A DNA stretch of 64,000 nt from Pagrus major. Taxonomy: Eukaryota; Chordata; Actinopteri; Spariformes; Sparidae. How positions within the stretch are numbered: position 1 is the first letter of the stretch; every line of letters begins with the position of its first letter. Positions 11,784 through 23,800 of the stretch are shown one piece after another. The notes beneath the pieces are model-generated. The model was given only the letters and a program-made list of their open reading frames with translations, made no database searches and had not been told where the DNA came from. Where the stretch lies: NCBI RefSeq assembly GCF_040436345.1, contig NC_133221.1:3008618-3072617 (forward strand), given 5' to 3'. Made by a program: the position numbers and the translations under genes.

Positions 11784-14060
11784 TGCCTCCATCCTCCATC
11801 TGCCCTCATGTGTACCGAGATGATGCCACTTCCACCACGACGTTACTTTGTCTTTGATGTTTACTGGACTTTCTCTGATGATTCACTTTTCATTTAATGT
11901 TTCAAATCAAAATACCACCAGATCAGTAAATGGCAGCATAGGAAATTGCCTCACTAAACTATGATTTAAAAACTTGCTCTCAAGTGAGCGGGACAAAATG
12001 ATTTTTCTTGTGATTTTTCTCATTTACTGTCATATATTCACTATCTTTAATCTCAATCGTAATCAATACAAAAAACAAAAATACACTGAAATAAAAATAA
12101 TCTTTAAGCATAATGTGTTTCTGTAATGTTGTTTGTGTGTGTGTGTGTTTGTGGAAGACTTGTATTTGGTGACCAGACTGTCACACTTACTGTCAGAGAG
12201 GTGAAACTATCAGACACACTATGACAGACAAAACTCACAGCAGAGATGTAAAAAGTATTTTTAACTTACAGCCCCCCTCCATTGTATTTTGATATTTTTA
12301 TGATATTTCTGAGTCCTTTCTTGGCAGTGTTGATGAGGCAAATATTTTCAGACAAATCACATAATTTTGTGCTCAGAGTCACTAAATTTAAGCTGTTGCT
12401 AATATGGAATAATATATTCAGCAGATAAGTTGTCTAGTGGCAGTAAATGTACAGTACAGGTTACAGTTTGACCATGAATAAACTCTGCAGCTCCTCAATA
12501 CACAAGAAGAACTTCAGTTTGAGTGACAGCGAGCACTATCCCTGCTAATACTCATGCTGCTTGTCCATGCCAATATCGATGCTGTTGCTAATCCATGCTA
12601 GTGATGTTGATGTAGCTATAACGGCAGTCTGGTTATGATGGTGATAACTATTTATGACTGCTAACCACGTATTCTCTGTTTGAGGAAGAACGTCGACCTT
12701 TAGACAGGAATAAAAACTGACTGGAGGGGGCTTAAAGTGAAAGTATGAATACCACACTGTGAGTATATTCAACTACAAGTAAAAGTACTGCATCCAAAAC
12801 GTACTGTTTACAGTATTATCATTAAAATCCACTTCAGCTGTTACCATTCCTGGAAATGGATGTAATATTATCTTAAAACGTCTGTCCCCGTCTTAAAAAC
12901 TTTGACATCACAAGCTTTTATTCACAACTCTGAAGTATTTTCTCTAAATAAGTTAATTTCATACACACAATGATTCTGTATGAATGAGGGCCTAAGGCAG
13001 CGCAGTGCAAATTAATAATCCACCCACACACACGTAACAGTTTATAAACCTGTCCTTTGAGAACCACATATTTCTGAAAAAGTCAGAAAAACAGCCTGTT
13101 TTCAGTTTGTGATGGTGATTCCAGCTCATCTAGAGGGTTTTTAAAGAGGTTTTTAGCTCCATAAGAGGAGAATTTTCTGGACTCATCAAGGATCACTTCA
13201 ACCCTCAGTTTATCACAAACATACAAAATCAGCACATCTGTAGATGCATGGTTTTTACTGGACAGGAAGGGGATGTAATATTGTAACCTGAGAAGTAACT
13301 CCAGTCATCCAGGTCCAGGTATTTGCCTCTGAGATGTGATGGCATAGAAATATTAAGTAGTACAGTGACTTGTTTGTCTTTAACCAGACTGTTGGCATAG
13401 CTTTCATTATGAACCGATATGAACCAGTAGAGCTACTCAATGCTATCAGATCAGGGTCATCAGATTAGCGTTGGTACCTTCGAATGTTCAAGGAAAAGTC
13501 AACAGAAAAAGTACCTGCACATGCTTCCAAGTAATCCAGGAAGTCAACAGAAAAACTGCCAAGTAGGTTGGCACATGCAAAGAATTTGCTGTGGTGTTTT
13601 GGTTCGTAGCGTTCACAATAAATATGGTAACAGAAGGGAGGAAAAAGTACAGCAAAAGACGAGGAACAGAAAATACATTTTAGATTTAAAAAAAGACAGA
13701 CTGGTTCACTGTATATACACTGGAGAGAGACATGGAGAGACGTGCACATGTCCTGACAAAGTCTACAAACACTCCTTTAAGGAAACTCGTGTTTAAAAGA
13801 AGCCATGAATCATTTTATGTTATCGGGTTGAAACAACAGGAAGCGGTCCGCAGTGAGTGATGCACTTTGTAAATGTCCTTCATGAGAATGTGGTAAAGAT
13901 CTTCCAAGAAGTCTTTACTTCCTTTTGATAATCTTGGACCATAAAGTAAATCATTACCTTCCTCACACTCTGCTACACCCAATAAGTCAGACAACCTGAC
14001 CTCAATCGTGTGTTTACATAAAAACAATGTACTGGATAGGAGCCAATACAGTACTTGACC
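11784..14060. other. Intergenic stretch CTL-B to RBL2
   Basis: It contains the CTL-B 3' UTR with aataaa at 12090-12095. It then runs colinear with 1663-4190 of the first block except for the Harbinger-like insertion and a divergent patch at about 12440-12890. No additional gene is supported. Confidence 0.5.
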
Positions 14061-14066
14061 GAACAC

Positions 14067-14074
14067 AATAAATA
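14067..14074 (+). promoter_or_regulatory. TATA-like box of RBL2
   Basis: AATAAATA in the context acacaataaatacagg lies 67 bases before the RBL2 ATG. The paralogous gene RBL3 has acacaataaaaagcag at exactly the same 67-base spacing, which supports a shared core promoter. Confidence 0.5.
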
Positions 14075-14133
14075 CAGGTGTGACTGATCCAGCTGCCATT
14101 GTTCTTACCTGCTACTGACCCGCAACCAACACC

Positions 14134-14355
14134 ATGATCAGCTTCAGGCTCAGCGGCAGCACACTGCGTGAGTACACTTCCTCGTCTTCATAGATGAGAT
14201 TCATACTTTCTTGTTGAAGAAGCTGAATACTTTCATGATATATGATTGGAGTTATAGGATGCCTGATGGATCATCATCATCATTGCAATTTGAGTCTATA
14301 AATTAAGCATGTTTTTTGCGCTGTCACTGAGTGGTCTGATGGGACGCCGAGTGTC

Positions 14356-14391
<36 letters not shown>

Positions 14392-17300
14392 TTGTAAAAA
14401 CAAGATAAACACAGATTGACAGTAGTGATGTGTTTTTTTCAGTGCTGGCAGCAACCTGTTTGCTCATGACAGCAGGTAAATATCAGTATTACAATGCTGA
14501 CATTCTTCTTTTTTTACATACATGCATTCAACACCCTCAAACTCAAACTTTCATGTCTGTTTTTTTTTTTTTAGATGTTTCCACAAAGAGTGTCATCAGC
14601 TGTGACAACGGCTTCAGCGTTCAACATTTAAGCTGTGGTACGACTCAATGCTAAAGCTTTCTAACCACAACCAACAGTTCATTTGGTGTTGGACGACCTA
14701 AATAAACCGTTCAATCCATGTCGAGGCACACAGAGACTTTCTACAGGAACCTAGTTGAATATTTCCCAGTGACATTTATTTTCCTGATCATATGTAGGAT
14801 CAGAGCTCTGTGGGTTGGATAAAGGAAGTTGCAGCGTACCAAAAATGTTCTTTTAATTTTCGTATTTTATGACAAAAACAAGTCCATTGTCATAGATCAT
14901 AGTTTCTTATATCCACTAAATACTGTCACTCTTTCAGTCTTATTTTTTGCTTTCACTCTCTGTAACAGATGGCGGTGTGATCGGTGTGCAGGCAGCTCTG
15001 TATGGACGCGCAGACAGAGAGACCTGCAGTGAAGGAAGACCTCCACAACAGCTCACCAACACAAAGTGCTCTCAGCAGGGCACTGTGGACGTCCTCAGGA
15101 GGAGGTAGGCACAATAAAGTCCAAAATGTCCTCATGTGCATCTTTGATTAAAGCAACATTATGTTGTATTTTGTTTCATTTGGCGCAACACACCTGTCAT
15201 AAAAACAAATACCAGGTGATTGTAACAGTTTCTCAGATGAAATGTTACCTTACGTGCTAACTACAAACAACAGTCAGCATGTAGTAACAATGCTGCGTCT
15301 TGAAGTGAACATGCATGCTTTTTCCCACGCCGCAGTCAAAGGTTTCACAAGCGCCACACACAACTCAGAATAGTAACAGCATGTCGAGCTAACGTAACCT
15401 GAACCAGAGACCATAACATCTGACTTTAACATGCTACTGGCTGATTATCTTTCCAAATGGGCTTTTATTCAGGGAAGCTGCACAAATGACTGAAAGCCGG
15501 TCTGAGACTCGTGTCTCTTTCTTGGCTGCTCTCTTTTTCTCCTCCGAGTCTCCTCAGACATTGTCCTCTTTGGTCTCTTCACCTCTGTCATGATGTCTGT
15601 AGAGGCTGCTGAGCCTGGTTATGTTGCCCACTCTACCGACTCCGGCTCCGGTGCCTCCTCCTACTGGCGGTTGCTGTGATAGCACAGTAAACACCAGCAC
15701 TCCCCTGCAGTCCTCCTAGCAAAGTCAGCTAGCAGAGCTAACTTGTAGCTAAAGTACGCAGCAATTACAGGTGACTTTCAGGAAATCACTTGATCACCTG
15801 AGGCAGAGCAGCCAGAGGACGTCAGACCTCCCTAAAATATGATCCAGTTTCACCAAATGCTGTTATAAACAAGACATATAGACATATACTTACATATATA
15901 AGTGCTTTGATAATTGTTGCAACCCCTTACTATTTATTCTTCAACATATTTCCCTACATTTACACACACAGCTTTACAGCAGGTTTACAGCAGTGATAAC
16001 ATCATCACTGTAAAAATGCAGACCTCGGAGCTCCTCCTTTATCTTGGGGAAGATCTTGTAGTCTGATGTTGCCAAATCAGATAAACAGGTTGAGTGTTGG
16101 AAGAATTCATCTTCGCACGCCTGGATGTCAGATTTCAGGTACCCGAAACAGAAATACCACAAAAGCTGTTCCTCTTGGAGAACTTTATAACTCGTCTCCT
16201 TTTACCTTTGGCCATGAACTTATGAATCACTCCTTGTAGGTACATTAACATGTTATATCAGCATTAATCTCTAAGTGCAGCTGGCTAACAGAGATATGTT
16301 AGTACACTTAAACGTGTCCTGTCAGACATGCACCTGAATGTCTGAATGCAACAACTTCAGCATATACATGAAGCCAGCAATGTCACGTATCCTGTGTATA
16401 AAATCCTGTGTATTACTATAACACACTTAAAATGTAGATGCTGAATAGTAAAAGTCTCTGATAGTCTCTGACTTTATTTAATTTACCATACTTGTGTTTT
16501 GTATTGTCTGTTTGTGTTTCCTGTAGGTGTGATGGCAAGAGAGTGTGTGAACTGAGTACAAATGTCGTCCGTACTTCTGATCCCTGCCCGGGCATCTTTA
16601 AATATTTGGAGACCAACTACACCTGCTTGCCAGCAAGTCAGTCACATGTCTGCATGAAATTAAGTTCAAACACACGCTCACATCAGCATTTAAAACAGTG
16701 GAATCGCTAACAAGACGCTAACACTGTGTCTCTGTTTTCTATTTTATCTTGCTACATGGTTGTGCTCTTGGTCTGGTTAGATTTAGTTACCAAAACCACT
16801 TGGTTAGGAAAATACCACTTTTTGTCTCACCTGGTTCTGTGGCCTGAAACACGGCTGGAAAATGTCTGGACGTCTCTTTAAAAATACCCAGTGGTCTCAG
16901 CCTACAAATGTTGAATTGCCACCTCGAACAGTGGTCTCTGGCTTGGCAGCCTCCTCGCCTGGCTGTAATGCCTCCACCATCCTCTCCTCCCCCCAAGAGG
17001 AAAGTCAGCTCTTAAAGACGATATCTTGACATTCATCTCTACAGGTTGAAACCTGGCTATTGCGGTTGATTTTTGCTATTAGTGGATCCTTGAGGCAGCT
17101 TTCAGGAGGCAAACCTCTGGGGTTTAGGTTCCCTTTAAACATGTAATGTGATATTACGCTTATCGTAGAAATGTTGATATAGTACACAGTAGTATACAGT
17201 GGAACATACCCGTGGTTTGCAGAAACGTAACATGCCAACATTTTCTTCTGGTGACTGGGCTGGACCTTTAAAAGAAGGGAGAGCTAGAAACTTCAAAATG

Positions 17301-19042
17301 GAGGAAGCTATCAGGGCTTAATTGCGTGATTCACATTTGTTTACCCCCCATCTGTCTGAGTATTAACTGCACTGTAATATAAATACTGGTGCAAGTATGC
17401 TGTGTAGCAACCAAGCTAACACGCTACAGAAAGACTGATTGTTCAGAGAGATTAATGAAACCTTAGAGGGATGAACGGTCGAGCACAGAGAAAACAGAAA
17501 GAAGCGTGGAGAGCTGTTGTGACTGATTAGCTTATCGCGTTAGCTCGTAGTTCAACAACTGTTTCTGTGAGTCCTCCCAACCTCACCAATCTTCTAGCAC
17601 TGAATGTTACACAAAGACACACGTTCAACATGCCGCTTTCTGGTGTGAGCGGGCGTTTAACAGTGCGATGATCTACTTTATGTTACACAGTTCACCTTGT
17701 GGTTTGCGAGCACTCCTTGGCACAACTTTATTGTGGTAAGATCACTTTTTTTGTATATGTTTTTGTATGTATGGTACAATAGTAATGAAATAAATTGTTC
17801 ATTTTGTCACCTGCCTCCTGAAATCTCCCTCTTTTCATCAGATGAAGGGCAGGTTATTCTTGTGTACGGTGCTGATTATGGGCGCCGTGACCGCACCACA
17901 TGCTCTTACCAACGTCCTGCTGTTCAGATCCAAAACGTCTACTGTTCACACCCTACGAGAAAAGTGGCTGAAAGGTACAGTCGCACACTCTTTGTTGATT
18001 TCAACTCCTGATCGTGGAAGTCAAAGTCATTTTACATCCCAATCAAAGTACAATATTCTGATGCCATCTTTTAAATCACACACAGATTTCACATATCTCG
18101 GTGCACATTTACGCCTGTATTTATAAATGACATTAATCTGCGTCCACAGCTGTAACGGAAAAAACAGCTGTATTGTCAGAGCGAGCAACTCTGTGTTTGG
18201 AGACCCCTGTGTCGGCACCTATAAGTACCTGGAGGTGGCCTACACATGCCAATGTAAGTAGCTCCGACGCCATGTTGGGCTGTTTCACCTCACAGAGGCT
18301 TATCTGTGGTCTGGATGTGAAAAAGGAAGATGATGGTAAACATTTTGAAATATAGAGATATCTCTGCATAAGGTTGACGTACTAGTGCTGAAACAAACAA
18401 TCCCAGCCTTTGTAAATTCAAAAGTATACAGTTATGTGTTGAGGCCACATTTGTATTTTGAAGTGAAACAACAATGATCATTTCTAACGATGAGGAAAAA
18501 CATTTGTCAAAGCTGCTGTAAGTCCACTTCCTGTCTGTTCTGCAGTTAGCGTTCGCCTCCCTCCTCTTCACGTCACCACACTTGCATGATGAATCTACTA
18601 ATGGAGGTGGCGCCAAACCATTTAAAGTTCTGTACACGAGGCACAAATCTGCAAATAGTTTAAAACTCTCAAAGCTCAGAAGATTATGCTTTTCCCAAAA
18701 TCCTACTGTGGTGATATTGAATAGATTTTTAGGTTTGTTTAAACAGAGACTCCAGTGGTTTAATGACGGTTTCCCCAGCTTGCCCCCAACATGTGATACA
18801 ATATGACACGTGTGGGCAGGGATACCAGGAAATGTATTTTCTCTTTTACGGCATGAGCAGGAGGAGGAGAGACATGGGTTACTGACCAAACACTCTGCTG
18901 GAGTATAAAGCAATTTAACAATTATTCATAAAATTATTAAATAGAGTAACGCTTACAGCAACCTTAAGAAGAGTCACTTAAATGATCCGTTTAACATGAA
19001 TGTGTCTTCTGTTCTGTTGCAGATCCTGTCGGGTCGTATTGA
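14134..19042 (+). CDS. RBL2: two-domain L-rhamnose-binding lectin, complete
   Basis: Nine exons join in phase: 14134-14167, 14443-14475, 14575-14637, 14969-15104, 16527-16636, 17691-17735, 17842-17974, 18150-18253 and 19023-19042 (225 aa). The signal peptide is split over exons 1-2 ([11 protein letters not shown], then [11 protein letters not shown]). Each of two SUEL/Gal-lectin domains is built from three exons: a short cysteine exon (VISCDNG; VVCEHS), a YGR exon ([18 protein letters not shown]) and a DPC exon ([22 protein letters not shown]). YGR, DPC and KYL are the hallmark motifs. The family binds L-rhamnose and D-galactose on microbial surfaces and is secreted into fish mucus, eggs and plasma. 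Introns hold a mariner relic and a LINE relic. A polyadenylation signal is at 19552-19557. Confidence 0.9.
14362..14391 (+). repeat. (GT)n microsatellite in RBL2 intron 1
   Basis: An uninterrupted run of GT dinucleotides about 30 bases long. Confidence 0.8.
15900..16200 (-). mobile_element. Mariner transposase relic in an RBL2 intron
   Basis: On the minus strand the frame around 15974-16162 reads [18 protein letters not shown] followed by FYSDD. This matches the mariner catalytic-region consensus around LAPSDYHLFPKLK. The typical upstream PPYSPD part is degraded. It is a short remnant with no terminal repeats seen. Confidence 0.65.
18540..18830 (-). mobile_element. Non-LTR retrotransposon (Rex/CR1-like) relic in the last RBL2 intron
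   Basis: The minus strand encodes [19 protein letters not shown] and [14 protein letters not shown]. This resembles the end of fish LINE reverse transcriptases, where the pattern is [16 protein letters not shown]. It is 5'-truncated and degraded. Confidence 0.65.
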
Positions 19043-20820
19043 AACCACAGTAATGTCACATCATTCATATTCAACAAAATGTCTCATCTGTCTGTGATCA
19101 ATGACAAGAGAAGTGTGGGAACCAACGGAGCTGAGCAAATTTTAATTTAAAGCAACATTATTTTCCCCCCTATAACCTGCTGATGGTCCAGTGTCTTGTG
19201 ACAGGGTGAATGGTGTCTCTGCCTCTTGTTTCTGTGGCTTCAGTGGAGAGAGGAGGATCACAGCGTTACATACATGTTCACTTCAACATACAGGTTGTCA
19301 ACACATTGCATTGTTATATGTGTTGTGTGTAGTTAACACCAACATTAAGTCTGGCACAACATGACAGTTTCTACATGATGTTGCTTCAACAGAAAATCTA
19401 AATCTAAAATTCTGCTGCTTTTTTTTTTATTATAACCTGAATTTATACTTTTTCATTTTTACACTATATTGATTTTAACTGTGTTTTCAATGTATTTTTC
19501 CACCTTATGTAATGCACGTTGAATCTCCTCTGTGTTTGGAAAATGCTGTTTAATAAATTTGCCATTTCCCTCCTGTGACCGCGTGTGTTTGTGTTGTAAT
19601 CACTGACGATTTCTGCTGATTATATAAGTCGGAATGTACACGCTGTCTTATACTATAACATTTATTAACTTTTGTCAAATTGGCTCCATTAAATTTATGC
19701 AGAATTAACGGTTCCAGTTTGCAAAATCATCAACTTAAAAACACGATGAATCTGAAGCAAGTGAAATGTGTTTATAGAGCACGATTCAGACACAAGGAAT
19801 GAGGAAAGTGCTTTACACGGACAGAAATGCATTAAAAATAAGGGGAACATTAGGAAAATGTCAAAGTTGCATTGAAAAGACGATAAAAACAAAAAGCAAA
19901 ATAAAGTTACAGATGAAAATGAAGCTAAAGCCACATGATTTGTGGGGTCCGTGCTGTTGTTGGCTCAGGATTCAGTTTGTTGGATTGTTGTCCCTGGTGT
20001 TGTTTGTGGTGAGGAGGGTGGAGTGTGTGTGGGTTGCAGGATATGGTTGCTTGACTATACAAATCAAGTATGATTGATTGATTCAAGTTAGTTTTAGTGA
20101 ACCTCAAATATTCAGGACATTTGGTGGAGAGCATAGAAACTCATGTTTCTGCCCACCACAGGGGAGAAGTTGTAAAAGGTTTTTGTCGAGGGTTTGTGAG
20201 TCGCACAGTGTCGTCTCCTGCCCATTCCTCGAATCTGAACATGTGTTAGTCCTGGATTGGAGGGCAGGTTTGCACCCGGTCAGACTATCTGACACCTGCT
20301 CAGGGTTTTACCCAGGGTAGAAATACTGAGGCCATGCACCCTGGCCCCGCTCGGGGAGTTCAGGGGGCTCATCCCTCCACAAGAAGTTTTCAGACACTAC
20401 AGTATAAATCTGCATTTTAGTGCATTTTAAGAGTAACAATAATCTCTTAGAATATAATGTCAGTGCCAATACATCGCTGACAATTAGGGTGGCTGCTAAT
20501 TGTTTCAGGGTGGCCGTGGCCAAGGACATGACCAAGGTGTCCTCAGCTGAAGCTTTGGGCTGTGACATGTTTGACCTGAAAGTCACGTTTGCCGAGCAGG
20601 AAGCTTTGGACACATCAGTCCTTTTCCTTGTCTGTTCCAGCACCTTGCCAAATGATAACAATCACTTATGTAACAAACTGTATGTGACATTTTCAAAAAT
20701 GTGTGTAGTTATCGGACCATTTTAAGATTCCTTCCTCTTTCTGTGGGCTGCAACTCAGAAGGGACGTTCTGGACACACTGACAGGAGACTTGATTTGCAT
20801 AAAGAGAGGCAGTTCTGACC
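19043..20820. other. RBL2 3' UTR and intergenic stretch to RBL3
   Basis: AATAAA at 19552-19557 marks the probable end of RBL2. No recognisable gene or well-defined repeat was seen between it and the RBL3 promoter. Confidence 0.45.
20793..20800 (-). promoter_or_regulatory. Octamer motif upstream of RBL3
   Basis: ATTTGCAT is a perfect match to the octamer bound by POU/Oct factors, about 100 bases before the RBL3 start codon and just upstream of the TATA-like box. Octamers also occur upstream of lectin genes E and F. Confidence 0.4.
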
Positions 20821-20827
20821 CAGACAC

Positions 20828-20836
20828 AATAAAAAG
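20828..20836 (+). promoter_or_regulatory. TATA-like box of RBL3
   Basis: AATAAAAAG lies 67 bases before the ATG, the same spacing as in RBL2. Confidence 0.5.
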
Positions 20837-20894
20837 CAGTTGTCTGTTTCGAGCACCTTCGACTCTTCACCTGAAACTGGACTCTTTCGACACC

Positions 20895-23800
20895 ATGCTC
20901 CGCTCCGGACTCAGCACCACACTGTGTGAGTACAAAACTGACTGGTGACAAACATGATGACGAGGTTCATGTAAAACCAGGAAGCTTGAATTTTAATGTT
21001 GTAACATTTGTGCTTTCTTACTGAAAAATCTCTGTATTATATTTGATTGTGTTCTCATCCCTGTTCTGCAGGAACCTTGTTTCTGTTGTGGGCCTGGTCC
21101 CGTGTGTCTGTGAATGGGGATGTGCCAGCGCGCGGGGGCGTCTCCCAACCGAGGACATAAAGTGGCGCTGGCCTTTGAAGTGACGGCGCGAAAGCTTTGC
21201 TTTGTCTTTTGGTTTTGTTTGATGTTGAGGTTTTTCAAAAATCTAAATCTAAATGGGGGCTCGTCCAAACAGTTTGTCCGCCTTTACGCATGTACCTGTG
21301 TTGGTCCTACCTGCGCCTGGTAGTTGTTGATTTATTGGTTTATTCACACTTTCTATTATTTGTAATTTGTGCGTTTTCCCCCCTCTGTTCTTTTCAAACA
21401 GCTGCAGGAAAAGTGTTAATTGGAGCGGAAAGCGGTGCGTTTTTCGTGCGCCGGAACGTCGGAGAGTGAGGTTTGGTGAGCTCCGCGGTATATCTGCTGG
21501 GCCTTTTACCTTTCAGGCTTCCTTATTCGCGTGTTTTTGGGACGTGTGGTTTATTATTTTTGAGCAGTTGTCTCTGGTGTCACCCCGAGGAATTGGTGGA
21601 ATCGCCAGTTTCTGGTTGTTTTGCCCTTCCTGCGGGCTTGGTGCTTAATTCATCCCACCACCGGCCTGTTTGAAGCCTCGCGTTTAGTTAATTACCTGGG
21701 TTATTTTGTTTTGCCTGAGGGAAATGGTCATTGGGTCGTGGCTTGTATTGTCGCTGGACTTCCCGTTGTGGTTTTGTGTTCTGTCTTTGGTGTTGAGTTG
21801 GTAATGTGCGCGCCGCAGTTGCTTAGATAATGGCATCGCTTGTTGAAAAGTTCGTGGAGGAACCTTCTGAGGTTGTGTTTGATGTATTGTCCAAGGTCCA
21901 GTTGATACAAGTGGCTGATCATTACAAATTGAAGTCCCGTCTATACGTCTCAAAAGTGATGTTAAAAGAACAGTCGGCTCTATGTGCTGTGCGTGTGATT
22001 AATGCATCCCATTACGCATCAGATGAGGAGGGTGAAGAAGAGCCTCCCGGAAAATTGCCGACACCTGGGGGAGGAGATGCTACCTGCGATATTGTCACTA
22101 GTCTGCGGTTGATTCCTCCGTTCAATGACAAGGACGTAGATACCTTTTTTCTCTTGTTTGAGAGAGTGGCTGATGCGCAAGGGCGGCCTGGTTCACGCCG
22201 TGCGCTTCTGCTTCAGTGCGCTCTGACGGGGAAAGCGCAGCGGGCTTTCTCTGCTCTGAGTTTGGAAAACTCTCGTAATTATGAAACTGTAAAAGCGTCG
22301 GTCTTGCGTGCTTACGAGTTGTTTCCAGAGGCTTAACGTCAGCGTTTTAGGAACATGAGGAAACGTTCAGATCAGACCAATGTGGAATTTGCCAGAGATT
22401 TGCGCTTGCGGTGCCAACGGTGGTGCGTTGCCAGAGCGGGTTGCGACTTATGTTGCGGAGAAACAGGCTAAGAACGAGGCCGAGGCTGCTGTTTTGGTAG
22501 ATGAGTACGAGTTAACTCACAGAGCTCACGTGCGCTCATCTGGTGGACAAAAAGATGTTGGTTATTTTTTTTGGTAAAGATAAAAGTCTGAACGTTCATG
22601 CGCCACCGCCTTTTGGAGCAGATCGTTCAGTGGTTAAATCCGACGCGGATCATCGCCATTACTGTCATCGGAAAGGGAACTGTCCGGTGCTGAAATCCAA
22701 GTCCAAAGCCCGTTTTTCTTATGTGAAGCCTGACATGTTGGCAGCGTCCCCTGTTAAGTTGAATGTAAATTCACGTTCTGTGGGGCCGAATTTCAATTCC
22801 GGTAACAGATTGTAACAAAAGAGCTTCCAGCTGTAAGATAAATAAACATTTGTTTTTATTTTTCAGTGCTGGCAGCAACATGTTTGATCATGAGAGCAGG
22901 TAAATGAATGTTTGAATGTTGTATAATGATGCTTGCACATCTTTTAAGTGTAAAATTATAAGATAAGAACTTATTTAAAACCAAAGGACATTCTTGTGCC
23001 AGAGATTGTGGCAAAAATGTGCAGCGCCATAGAAAAGTCACTGATAACCAGTGCCCTTTTTAACAATCTTCATTTTTGTCTCTTTGCTTGCAACATTTAT
23101 TCAGCAATATACACTAATTCTAAAACAAACCTTTTTATTCCAGACTTTTCCAGAGCCGAAATACCTGGTTTGTACCCTGCGTCCACAGAGAGAGCGATCA
23201 CCTGTGATGGCCATAACAATGTCCACCGCCTGAGCTGTGGTACGGCCACAAGCAGACGCACAGTACAGTCGCTTGTTGTTTTTATTTTTCTCTTCAAGAC
23301 CAAATATCTTAACATTTGACTGTTTTGAGTGCAAAAAGCTAAGAAACCTGTAGCTCACAGAGAAGGGAGAGACATTTTTTCAGTTCTATAAATAAAAAGG
23401 AGAAATTTAAATGTATGATTTGTGGCTGGTACACGTGAGTGACAGATATCATTTCTTCAAGTTGTTACTGAAGGAAACCCTCTGAGTCCTCAGTCCTGCA
23501 CACACCATCCTGCTGCCACACACTGAGCCCTGTAGCCAGAATAAATGTTGGCATTTTTGTCACGTCTACAACACATTAGCAAGCACGACACTACTGGATA
23601 TTTTTGACGAGACATCTGGACTTTTCTCGTTGTTTATGAGGACAAAACCGGGTATTTTAACCCAAAAACGTGTACCTGTGATTGTTTTGAAAGGTCAACA
23701 TGCTCAGTGGGCACAGATCTGAGGGCCACAAAGAAAGTACAGACAGACGTAGGTTTTTCCTCTATTATATTTTTGTTGTGTGACACCATTTGAACTGTTG

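Noticed and set aside
18290-18913. 207-codon minus-strand frame in RBL2
   Set aside because: The recognisable part is a LINE reverse-transcriptase relic. The rest is antisense of intron and flank.
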